From positions 45,557 through 109,556 of the forward strand of contig JACRBJ010000092.1 of NCBI GenBank assembly GCA_016234555.1: a stretch of DNA of 64,000 nt, written 5' to 3'. Below, piece after piece: positions 50,245 through 58,356 of the stretch (position 1 is the first letter of the stretch; the number at the start of each line of letters is the position of its first letter). The notes beneath the pieces were generated by a model that saw only the letters and a list, made by a program, of their open reading frames with translations, made no database searches and was not told the origin of the DNA. Position numbers and translations under genes: made by a program. Origin of the DNA: Chloroflexota bacterium. Its GTDB lineage: Bacteria > Chloroflexota > Anaerolineae > Anaerolineales > Villigracilaceae.

Positions 50245-52337
50245 GCCCCCAACTCCTCAAAGTTCTTGGCGATTTTGGCGGCGAGTTCGGCGGCTTCTTC
50301 GTTCAAACCTGTCAATTCCACGTGAATGTCTCGCAGGGCTTCTTCAAAGTCGAAGTCTTCGTCTACTTCTTCGGGGGCGACGCCTACGTAACGCCCAGGG
50401 GTCAGACTCCAGTCGTTGGCTTCCAGTTCTTTCCTGTCCACCAGTTTCACCAGTCCCTGCACGTCGCGCAGTTTCCCTTCGGGGAAGCGCTCGGTCAGCC
50501 AAACGGCTTGTTTGTGAATGTAGCGCACACGCTTCAACTGCTCCACGGCGGCTTGGCGGGATTCTTCGGCGCTCTTGCGCGCCTTGGTGATCTCGCGCGC
50601 CTGCCACTTGTCGCTCTCGCGGGCGTTCAGGTCGCTTTCGCACAGGTCAATCACTCGGCTTCCCAATTTGTACAACAGGTCGGCGTTCTTCACCAAGTCG
50701 TGGCTGGTTTCTGCCACTTGCGCGAGTCGCTCGGTCGCTTTGACCAGGTCACCTGCTTTGCGGGCGGTTTGCTTCTCCCAACCCGCTGTTTCTTTTTCGG
50801 TCAACTTCCGAAACGACTCCACGTCACGTTCGAAGGTCGCTTTGGCTTCGGTAAATTCCTTCACCACTGCAAGTACCGTATCATTGTCGGCAGGAATGGT
50901 TTTCAAGAAAGGCTGCAAGGCTTTGTTTAGTTCGTCCACTGCGGCAATGTACGCGGGCAGCGCGGCTTCCCCTGTGCAGGCTTGGGCTTCGGTCAAGGTT
51001 TGAGAGAGGTAGCCAGCCACCAGGTCCAGAAAGCGGCGATCTTCTCCACGATAGAGCCAGAAGATCGAAAGCAGGTTCTGCAATTGCTCGGGGCTGAAGT
51101 CATAAATCTTGCGCGTCACCTTGCGGTAGACGTTGCGCGCGTCCAGCATGAGCACTTTGTTTTTGTGCTGCTTGGGCTTGTCACGGTTCAGGAACCACAG
51201 TTCACACGGCACGGTGCGGGTGTAAAAGAAATTCGAGCGGATGGCGATCATCGCCTCGACCGCGCCGCTCTCGATCAACTTTTGGCGCACCTTCGCTTCG
51301 TCCCTGCCCGCGCTGGATGCCTGCGACGACATGACGAATCCCGCCCGTCCCTTTTCGTTCAGGTAACTGTAGAAGTAACTGATCCACAAATAATTGCCGT
51401 TGGATACCTTGCCGCCCTTGTTCACCCCAGGCAGACCGAAGGGCAGTCGCGGGTCATTCTTGACCTTGTCCGCATCCACCTCATCGACATTGAACGGGGG
51501 ATTCGCCAACACGAAATCTGCCTTGCCGAAGAGTTCGTGTGGGTCTTCGTAATAACTGATGGCTTTCTGGATGTCGCCTTCGAGTCCATGCACCGCCAAG
51601 TTCATCTTCGCCAGGCGGATGGTGGTGGCGTTCTTTTCCAAGCCGTAAAAGGTCAGCCTTTCAGACGGGTTGGCGTTCATCCGCTCGACGAAGTGCGCGC
51701 TCTGCACGAACATGCCGCCCGAACCGCAGGCGGGGTCGAGCACTTGTCCGCTTTGGGGTTCGAGTACATTGGCGATCAGCGACACCAGCGAAACAGGCGT
51801 GAAGAACTCGCCGCCATCGTGTGCCTTCTGGTCGGCAAACTGGGTCAGGAAGTATTCGTAAATGCGCCCGAAGATGTCACCCGAAGCGCGCTTCAATTCC
51901 TCTGGGTTGAGCGTGCGGAGGAGTTGCCCCAGCACGGCATTGTCCAACTCTTGATACTCACCCTTCGGCAGGACGCCTTCCAGGGTTTTGTAATCCTTCT
52001 CGATGGATTCCATCGCCTCGATCAATGCCTTCGCTCGGTCGTCCGCGTCGGTCAGCGATACCAAATAATCAAACTGGGCGATGGGGCGCAGGAAGATGGA
52101 ACTCTTCTGCGAAAAGTCCGCTTTGGTCAACTCGCGCGTCTTCCCCGCCCGCTGCGGCAGCCCCGCCTCGATGGAATCTTTCACGCTCAGAAATCTGCTG
52201 TACGCGTGCCGCAGGAAGATCAGTCCCATCACGGGCATGAAATACTCATTGCTGGCATAGTTGGAATTCGCGCGCAGAGTGTCCGCCGCGTTCCAAAGTC
52301 TCTTTTCAATGGCTTCGATATTTTCTAGTTGAGTCAT
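50241..52337 (-). CDS. hsdM: Type I restriction enzyme, methyltransferase subunit
   Basis: A 698-residue N6-adenine methyltransferase. The AdoMet-binding motif is LDPACGSGGMFVQ and the catalytic motif IV is NPPFNVDEV; the N-terminal HsdM helical domain (EKRLWNAADTLRANSNYAS) is also present. It is longer than the roughly 500 residues of typical HsdM. About 250 extra C-terminal residues are strongly helical and coiled-coil-like (KEFTEAKATFERDVESFRKL, WQAREITKARKSAEESRQ). Such long forms exist in some type I families. It follows the STAND ATPase gene by 24 bases. Confidence 0.95.
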   Translation of the reverse strand: MTQLENIEAIEKRLWNAADTLRANSNYASNEYFMPVMGLIFLRHAYSRFLSVKDSIEAGLPQRAGKTRELTKADFSQKSSIFLRPIAQFDYLVSLTDADDRAKALIEAMESIEKDYKTLEGVLPKGEYQELDNAVLGQLLRTLNPEELKRASGDIFGRIYEYFLTQFADQKAHDGGEFFTPVSLVSLIANVLEPQSGQVLDPACGSGGMFVQSAHFVERMNANPSERLTFYGLEKNATTIRLAKMNLAVHGLEGDIQKAISYYEDPHELFGKADFVLANPPFNVDEVDADKVKNDPRLPFGLPGVNKGGKVSNGNYLWISYFYSYLNEKGRAGFVMSSQASSAGRDEAKVRQKLIESGAVEAMIAIRSNFFYTRTVPCELWFLNRDKPKQHKNKVLMLDARNVYRKVTRKIYDFSPEQLQNLLSIFWLYRGEDRRFLDLVAGYLSQTLTEAQACTGEAALPAYIAAVDELNKALQPFLKTIPADNDTVLAVVKEFTEAKATFERDVESFRKLTEKETAGWEKQTARKAGDLVKATERLAQVAETSHDLVKNADLLYKLGSRVIDLCESDLNARESDKWQAREITKARKSAEESRQAAVEQLKRVRYIHKQAVWLTERFPEGKLRDVQGLVKLVDRKELEANDWSLTPGRYVGVAPEEVDEDFDFEEALRDIHVELTGLNEEAAELAAKIAKNFEELGA

Positions 52338-52361
52338 GGTGTGTCGGATTGTATCATTCAG

Positions 52362-55300
52362 TTATGGCCACCAGCGGGTTACGTCCGTGATGGTATCAAG
52401 GAGTTGTTCGGCTGTTTTTTCCCCTGGTAAGGTCAATAATCCCGGTAAAAGGAAATCAAGAGCTTCGTAGCCAATTTTCCGATTCCACTTTGATGCGGAA
52501 TGGAGAAATGTAATGTACATTCCTACATCCATAGAATCATCAGGAGCCTTGATGCGCCCGATAATTTGGTTCCACGGGGTCTTATAAGGATCACCTGCTG
52601 CTTTTGCGGGGAAGGCGAATAATTGCAGGTAGGCGGATAATTTATTCTTCCCTTTCAGAAAAGGCAAGGCAGTTACAAACAAATCGATCCTTCGTTTCTC
52701 GTCCTTTACATCTTTAAAAATCGACAGCGCTTGCTCCCACAATTCATCGTTAAGATATGGCCCGAGTTCAGAAAATATAAATTTATCGGAGGAGGATAGC
52801 TTTTGAAAAAAGTTATGAATAATCTCCTCTTGAAGTTGAGAATCGACATACGGGAGCAAACGGAATTGGATAGTATTCATATTCACTTCGATAGCACCAG
52901 CTAGCCTTCCCGCCACCCTCGGATCTCGCAAGGCCGATGGCGGCAGATGTGTGGGATCGCCCGCGGCAATGAGCGTTTTATGGGTAAGATCATCTAACCA
53001 GTTTTTTTCTTCCGCATGGATTAACACTCTTTTCAGATCATCTCCGGTTAAGTATGGCAAGACCATGAACAGACTTTGAGGATAACGTTCCACATTTGCT
53101 ATATATGCTCGAATGGCCTGATCTCTCAGGTCTCGACTTAAGTTTGGGATTAATGCAGCTAAAGCCATAGCGCGATTGTTTCCGTCGAATTTCAACGCCA
53201 GTTTTAATGCATTCGACATAGTTGCGTTATTTAGATGTTCAATGAAATAGGAAATATAACTCACCCGGTAATCGTGGCCGTATGGGAGATAATCTATACC
53301 AACTGCGCTTGAAAAACCTTTGTCAACAACCTTATTTTTCAAATCCCCATCCAGGTATTCAACTATCATACCCAACAAGACAATCATTTCGCGAACCTTA
53401 TAATAAATGTAAAACTTTTCCTCAATCAAGTTAACGAACTCATCCTTAAGCTTATCGCTTAAATGAGGGGCAAGGTCTTTTATGCCTCTCGAAAAAAGAT
53501 CAAAATTACCGAAAGTACCATATCCTCCGCTATTGTCTTGTTTGAGAAATGAGAGCGCAAGGCGGTGGGTCTCATCTTTCGCTTCTCCGTCCAGTAAAGA
53601 ACCTAGAATTCCCAGAACTTGGATTCGGTTTCCCACATCCTGAAATTTGTTTGCAACGTCGTACAATGTTATTCGCTGTTCCGCGTTAGTATAGCTCGCC
53701 AAATCACATATCAAGCGGGCACGAACACTTTCGTCTCCAATTGAATTCAGTGCAGCTAAACATTCCGCAACCACTTGGCTTCGCTGTTTATCTTTTATAT
53801 GCGGCATGAGTGAGATTAAGCAACTTAATTGCTCTACAAAACCTAACTTCCCGATTTTTTTAGCTTGGGCGAGGGCAGACTGGAGATTAATGATCTTCTC
53901 CTCCCTGCCAATGGCTGTTTGATCCGTTTGCAACATATCTTGATGACGCGACAGTTTGTTATTTTCTCTCAATTCCTGCAGGGATTTCACCCCGGCTCTT
54001 GAGTAAAGTCTTTGCATCCGGGAAAATTGTTCTGCTCCTACATAGGGTGCAAGGGCTTCGAATAGCCTGTCTCTGCGCCAATCTTGACTCTCCATCTTGA
54101 AGCCAATTTCCAAGGCTTCCTCCATAAGCACCTGAGGTAAGTGGGATGCGATCATTGAAATTATTTCTGCTTGTTCATAATCGGATTTCAGCTTGACCAC
54201 TTGTAGGCAGAGGGGATAACTCCAAATACCATACAAACACAAATCAGCTATTAAATTTGGACCAATGTTTGAAATGATTGTTTGTATGCTGTTCTCAATT
54301 AGCATACACCGTACTGCTAAGATGTAATTATTCTCACGTTCTGCGATCATCCAAACATAGGCCAGGTCACTTAGATATCCATCGTACACTCCTTCCTGTT
54401 TTTCACGCGCCTCAGCCCAATTGATCTTTTCATCACCATCGGTGAGCAACATTCGCAGTCTTTCGTATTCTCCAGCGCCATGCAAGTGGGCAGTCAGGTA
54501 CAGGCGGGGGTAATCCTGCTCCACCAGTTTATCCCATTCACTTTTACATTCCTTCTCGAGGGCATCAACAATCTGTTTATGAGTGTCCACGGTCTGGGCG
54601 GCAAGGTCTTTTACAAGGTTGACTTGTGCAGGTTGTAATTTGCTGGTATCCACCCTGCCTGTGATGAAATCCTTGAAACTCAGGTGGTAGGGCGTGTATG
54701 TCTTTTGCCCGTCTTTTTCTTTTTCGGTAATAAAGGCCCGCCATTGTTCGGTGAGCAGGCGGTTTACTTCGCGGGGTTTGGCGGTCACATCCGCCCATCG
54801 AATCAGCCAATCCACGGGGATGGCTTCCTGTGCGGCGGCAAGCGTGGTCAGCAAGGGGGCATACAGTTCATCCCAAGCTTCTTCACCTTTGCCGCGTTTG
54901 CCAGTTCGCCAGGCATCCCAGTACTCGGCATAATATCCCACCAAGCCGGTGGGCAGGTTTGCCAAGTCCAAGGGCGCGCGCGCTCCACTCTCGATCTCTT
55001 TGATGATGTAGTGCAGGTACATCCACACACCCTGGCTTTTTTCTTTCAGGGTCTGGATGAAGAAGTCCTCGGAATATTCTTTCGAACGAATTTGTCCCAT
55101 CACCTCAGGTCGCTTTGCCACGGCACTCAAGTAGGCTTGCATATCTTGCAAGTTGCCTTCACCCTGCGCTTCGAGTTTCTCAATCACAGGTTCGAAGTTT
55201 GGTAGTTTTACGTTTACGGGTCTCTGCGAGAGGATGAAGTACACGCCATCGGGTAACTCCTTTGGCAAGCCAAAGACAAAGTGGTCAGGGAAAACGCCCG

Positions 55301-56351
55301 CCTCGTCGAGCGCATCGCAGACGATGACGATCTTCTCACCTTCCGTCAAGGTGCTGGCGGCGAGACGCAATATTCTTTCCAGAAAGTCAGGAAATACAGA
55401 AAGCGCATTCAGTGTGTCACGGTCTTTATATGGGTCGATCTGGTAGCGGGTGACCAGTTGGGATGCCAATGATTGCATGGCGCGCTGTAACATCGCCTGT
55501 CCAGGCGCTTGCTCCGCAAAGAGGTGCAGGTATCTGCGTTCCTTCACCAAATGCGCCATGAAGGCAGTCTTGCCCACGCCCGCGTCACCGATCAACAGGA
55601 ACGCACCTGATTTGCGGTTTGGGTCGTTGAGGAAGGCGTCCACTTTGGCGGTCAGCCACTCGCGGCCGACGAACTCGACCACGCACACACGCTGAAAGAC
55701 TCCATCGGGCGGGATGTAGTACTCGTTTAGCGCGATGAAGTCACCTGAGTAATAATATTTGTTGATCGTCAGTTGGTTATTGTTCCCAATAATAATTCCA
55801 TCGCCTATAACGTCCCCGCTGATACGGATAGTTGCTTGCTGGTAATTCTGTGCTACTTTCAGCGCCTCATCCAGTCCGCGCTGGAGTTCGGCGGAAAGTT
55901 TCTGAATCTCTGCTTCTAGTTTTGGCAAACTTTCCAACGCCCGCGAATCAAAGATGAACTGCAGAGCGGGTTCAGCCTTGAGCTCAGCTTCAAAACGCTC
56001 AATGAAATATGCAGCTGGTTTCGTAGCAGCTTTGGCAAAGTCCGCGCTGGCGCCGAGCGAACGTCCCCATGCCTGGGCGAGCAAGGCTGGGTCAGGGTGT
56101 TGGTTACGGGTTAGTAGCTTGGAGAGTTCGGGGAGAGCGTCCGTGCTGAGGAACGACTGGTCAAAGAGAGAAGATGTGTATTCGGGATATAGACGGGTAA
56201 AGGCAGAGTACGCTCGCGCCAATGCCTTCTTGAACGCCAGCCGCGCAGGGTCCAACCACAGCCAAGATTTGATCCGCTCGGCTGGGTCGAGTTTGTCTAT
56301 TGCATACGAGATGAGCGCGTCCGCGACGCTGGCGAATAAGGCAGAAAGCAT
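52362..56351 (-). CDS. Large STAND ATPase heading the restriction operon
   Basis: A 1329-residue protein. Residues 1-170 are helical and form a possible effector region. Residues 178-200 (SGDVIGDGIIIGNNNQLTI) match the short Gly/Asn beta segment common just before NTPase domains in bacterial NACHT/STAND proteins. The NTPase core has Walker A GDAGVGKT at 255-262, Walker B IVIVCDALDE at 341-350 and the YFILSQRP sensor. The C-terminal 700 residues are a long helical-repeat (TPR/HEAT-like) region suited to sensing a target. Promoter-proximal and 24 bases before hsdM, it is co-expressed with the restriction system. Family (NACHT or related) is not settled. Confidence 0.82.
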   Translation of the reverse strand: MLSALFASVADALISYAIDKLDPAERIKSWLWLDPARLAFKKALARAYSAFTRLYPEYTSSLFDQSFLSTDALPELSKLLTRNQHPDPALLAQAWGRSLGASADFAKAATKPAAYFIERFEAELKAEPALQFIFDSRALESLPKLEAEIQKLSAELQRGLDEALKVAQNYQQATIRISGDVIGDGIIIGNNNQLTINKYYYSGDFIALNEYYIPPDGVFQRVCVVEFVGREWLTAKVDAFLNDPNRKSGAFLLIGDAGVGKTAFMAHLVKERRYLHLFAEQAPGQAMLQRAMQSLASQLVTRYQIDPYKDRDTLNALSVFPDFLERILRLAASTLTEGEKIVIVCDALDEAGVFPDHFVFGLPKELPDGVYFILSQRPVNVKLPNFEPVIEKLEAQGEGNLQDMQAYLSAVAKRPEVMGQIRSKEYSEDFFIQTLKEKSQGVWMYLHYIIKEIESGARAPLDLANLPTGLVGYYAEYWDAWRTGKRGKGEEAWDELYAPLLTTLAAAQEAIPVDWLIRWADVTAKPREVNRLLTEQWRAFITEKEKDGQKTYTPYHLSFKDFITGRVDTSKLQPAQVNLVKDLAAQTVDTHKQIVDALEKECKSEWDKLVEQDYPRLYLTAHLHGAGEYERLRMLLTDGDEKINWAEAREKQEGVYDGYLSDLAYVWMIAERENNYILAVRCMLIENSIQTIISNIGPNLIADLCLYGIWSYPLCLQVVKLKSDYEQAEIISMIASHLPQVLMEEALEIGFKMESQDWRRDRLFEALAPYVGAEQFSRMQRLYSRAGVKSLQELRENNKLSRHQDMLQTDQTAIGREEKIINLQSALAQAKKIGKLGFVEQLSCLISLMPHIKDKQRSQVVAECLAALNSIGDESVRARLICDLASYTNAEQRITLYDVANKFQDVGNRIQVLGILGSLLDGEAKDETHRLALSFLKQDNSGGYGTFGNFDLFSRGIKDLAPHLSDKLKDEFVNLIEEKFYIYYKVREMIVLLGMIVEYLDGDLKNKVVDKGFSSAVGIDYLPYGHDYRVSYISYFIEHLNNATMSNALKLALKFDGNNRAMALAALIPNLSRDLRDQAIRAYIANVERYPQSLFMVLPYLTGDDLKRVLIHAEEKNWLDDLTHKTLIAAGDPTHLPPSALRDPRVAGRLAGAIEVNMNTIQFRLLPYVDSQLQEEIIHNFFQKLSSSDKFIFSELGPYLNDELWEQALSIFKDVKDEKRRIDLFVTALPFLKGKNKLSAYLQLFAFPAKAAGDPYKTPWNQIIGRIKAPDDSMDVGMYITFLHSASKWNRKIGYEALDFLLPGLLTLPGEKTAEQLLDTITDVTRWWP

Positions 56352-56819
56352 CTTATTACCCTGGTTAGTTCTGAATTCTTTTCCTCAAGGTGAAGAGCTA
56401 TTACTGGACGCAAACAAAATTTTAGCGGGGTATCCCCACTCTTTGCTAATTATACGACATGATTTTTCAAATATCAGAGTCTGGAATCTACCAATTTTGT
56501 GACAGAAATCGATGCAATTCTGTCGTACAATGCCAATTATATATACTTCTTGGATTGCATATAAACTCCGGGAGTGGCTAAAGGGGTGAGTGAACGAAGT
56601 TGGTGATGTGGGAGGAGTATTTTGGGAATTGGTGTTTTCTCAATTGACGCTGGTTGAAATAATAGACAAACAAGCGAACTGCGCAGTGAAGGGCATACGG
56701 GCAACGAGAGAAATACTGCCGTTTCTTTTACTCACACTTTGGACATTTCATCTCTCTATTTTATACACTCCCTTCGCCACTCCCAAGATGCCTTCTGTAA
56801 TGGAATAGCCAGAACTTCC
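56352..56819. other. Gene-free spacer between divergent STAND and padR genes
   Basis: About 470 AT-rich bases with no convincing gene. The promoter of the minus-strand restriction operon must lie near its left end (56352-56480), where AT-rich TATAC and AATTATAC segments occur; I cannot fix its boxes. A 72-codon frame at 56590-56808 has no ribosome site or family resemblance. Confidence 0.4.
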
Positions 56820-56875
56820 TTGACAAAAAATAGTAACATGTTTATTATTAATGTAATTAGTAACTTGTTTACTAA
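56820..56875 (+). promoter_or_regulatory. padR promoter with two overlapping operator copies
   Basis: TTGACA (56820-56825), a 17-base spacer and TATTAT (56843-56848) form a near-consensus promoter. The near-palindromes TAGTAACATGTTTATTA (56831-56847) and TTAGTAACTTGTTTACTAA (56857-56875) cover the -10 region and the start of the transcript. This placement fits autorepression by the PadR protein. Confidence 0.75.
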
Positions 56876-56889
56876 TTATGGAGCAAATC

Positions 56890-57522
56890 ATGTCTGTCCG
56901 TTATGCTATTCTTGGATTGATCTCACAGAAACCGCGTCATGGCTACGAAACGCGTGTTGCGTTCGAGGCACTGGTGGGTGGGGATGCGACATGGGAGGTC
57001 AAGCCTGCCCAAATATATACCACCCTCGACCGCCTCGAAGAAGCCGGGTTGGTGGAGCGTTACTCTGATCTGGGCGAAGGCGAGGAGCCGTCCCGTCGCG
57101 TATACCAGATCACCCCGCTGGGTGAAGAGGCTTTGCAGGAGTGGTTTGCGAGCCCGGTCCCACCGGAACACCAGCGGGATGAGTTCTTCATCAAGTTGAT
57201 CATCGGGATTGCATCCGGGCATGCCAGACCTGAACGTTTGGTCCAGACCCAGCGTTCCCTCCTCTTTCAGGAGATGCATGCCGCGACCAATCAGCGGGAC
57301 GAATACGACCCGCATACCGCGATGGCGCAGATCCTGCTGTTGGATAAGGTCATCATGCACCTCGAAGCGGACCTGCGCTGGCTCGATATGATCGAGATGC
57401 GCCTCGATACGATCAAGGACCAGCCCCCGCTCGAACCAGAGGTCCGCCGTCGTGGTCGTCCGCGCAAAGGCGAAAAAGGCTCAACCTATCCACCGCCGGA
57501 GAAAATAGTCAGCCGCTCGTAG
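56890..57522 (+). CDS. PadR-family transcriptional repressor
   Basis: A 210-residue regulator with the PadR winged helix at the N-terminus: YAILGLISQKPRHGYE, then KPAQIYTTLDRLEEAGLVER and the wing with RRVYQITPLGEEAL. The C-terminal Vir-like helical domain gives dimerisation and ligand binding. The start at 56890 follows GGAG at 56880-56883; the ATG at 56878 overlaps that site. PadR proteins typically repress adjacent exporters. The ABC transporter genes follow in the same direction 81 bases later and are the likely target together with padR itself. Confidence 0.92.
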   Translation: MSVRYAILGLISQKPRHGYETRVAFEALVGGDATWEVKPAQIYTTLDRLEEAGLVERYSDLGEGEEPSRRVYQITPLGEEALQEWFASPVPPEHQRDEFFIKLIIGIASGHARPERLVQTQRSLLFQEMHAATNQRDEYDPHTAMAQILLLDKVIMHLEADLRWLDMIEMRLDTIKDQPPLEPEVRRRGRPRKGEKGSTYPPPEKIVSRS

Positions 57523-57603
57523 TCAAAGGATTTCCTATTATCTCTGATGAGAAGTTTCTCTTCTCGAATGCTAAAACAAGCCTCTGCTCTTTTAGGAGTT
57601 ACC

Positions 57604-58347
57604 ATGTCAATCATTTCCACACAAAACCTAACGAAAGTTTTCGGTTCCGGCGCCACAGCTGTGAGCGCTCTGGACCGTGTCAATCTGTCTGTCAATGTCG
57701 GTGAGTTCGTAGCGATTATGGGCCCAAGCGGCTGCGGTAAATCCACACTCCTGCATCTAATCGGCGGACTGGACCGTCCGAGTGACGGCAAGGTGATCAT
57801 CGAAGGGACGTCCATCGCGGAGATGGATGACGACCGTCTCACCGAACTGCGCCGTCGCAGGATCGGCTTTGTCTTTCAATTCTTCAACCTGATCCCCGTG
57901 CTGAGCGCGGTCGAGAACGCGGCGCTGCCCGTCACGCTCGATGGAGTGAAACCAGCGGAGGCGCAGAAAAAAGCTGCGGAGTGGCTGGCACGCTTCGGCT
58001 TGGCTGACCGCATGTCCAGCCGCCCTGACCAGCTCTCCGGGGGACAGCAGCAACGCGTCGCCATTGCGCGCGCCCTAGCGGCCGAGCCATCCCTGATCCT
58101 GGCGGATGAACCGACAGGCAACCTCGATACGCGCTCGGGTGATGAGATCGCCAGTTTGATGCGCGACGTCGCCAAGAAGTACGGCCGTACTGTGGTCATG
58201 GTTACGCATGATCCGCGCATCGCCGCCTATGCCGACCGTATCGTCTTTTTGAAAGACGGCAAGGTTATCGATGAAACCATCCTGGAGCGTAAGAACGGCG
58301 GGAATGCCGCTGTTGTCGCCCAGAAGATCAAAGAAATCGGGGACTAA
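57604..58347 (+). CDS. ABC transporter ATP-binding protein (MacB/LolD type)
   Basis: A 247-residue ATPase. Walker A is GPSGCGKST, the signature LSGGQQQR and Walker B ILADEPTGNLD, with the H-loop in MVTHDPR. The sequence style (FQFFNLIPVLSAVENAALP) is that of the MacB/LolD/FtsE group, which powers exporters or lipoprotein-type mechanotransmission. The start follows AGGAG; an upstream in-frame extension lacks a ribosome site. The permease gene follows nine bases later. Confidence 0.94.
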   Translation: MSIISTQNLTKVFGSGATAVSALDRVNLSVNVGEFVAIMGPSGCGKSTLLHLIGGLDRPSDGKVIIEGTSIAEMDDDRLTELRRRRIGFVFQFFNLIPVLSAVENAALPVTLDGVKPAEAQKKAAEWLARFGLADRMSSRPDQLSGGQQQRVAIARALAAEPSLILADEPTGNLDTRSGDEIASLMRDVAKKYGRTVVMVTHDPRIAAYADRIVFLKDGKVIDETILERKNGGNAAVVAQKIKEIGD

Positions 58348-58356
58348 GGAGTTCCC

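Noticed and set aside
50982..52328. A 448-codon open frame on the plus strand
   Set aside because: It lies exactly opposite hsdM, has no ribosome site, no family resemblance and biased composition typical of a codon-shadow frame.
56590..56808. A 72-codon plus-strand frame
   Set aside because: Lies in AT-rich spacer without a ribosome site or motif and ends just before the padR promoter.
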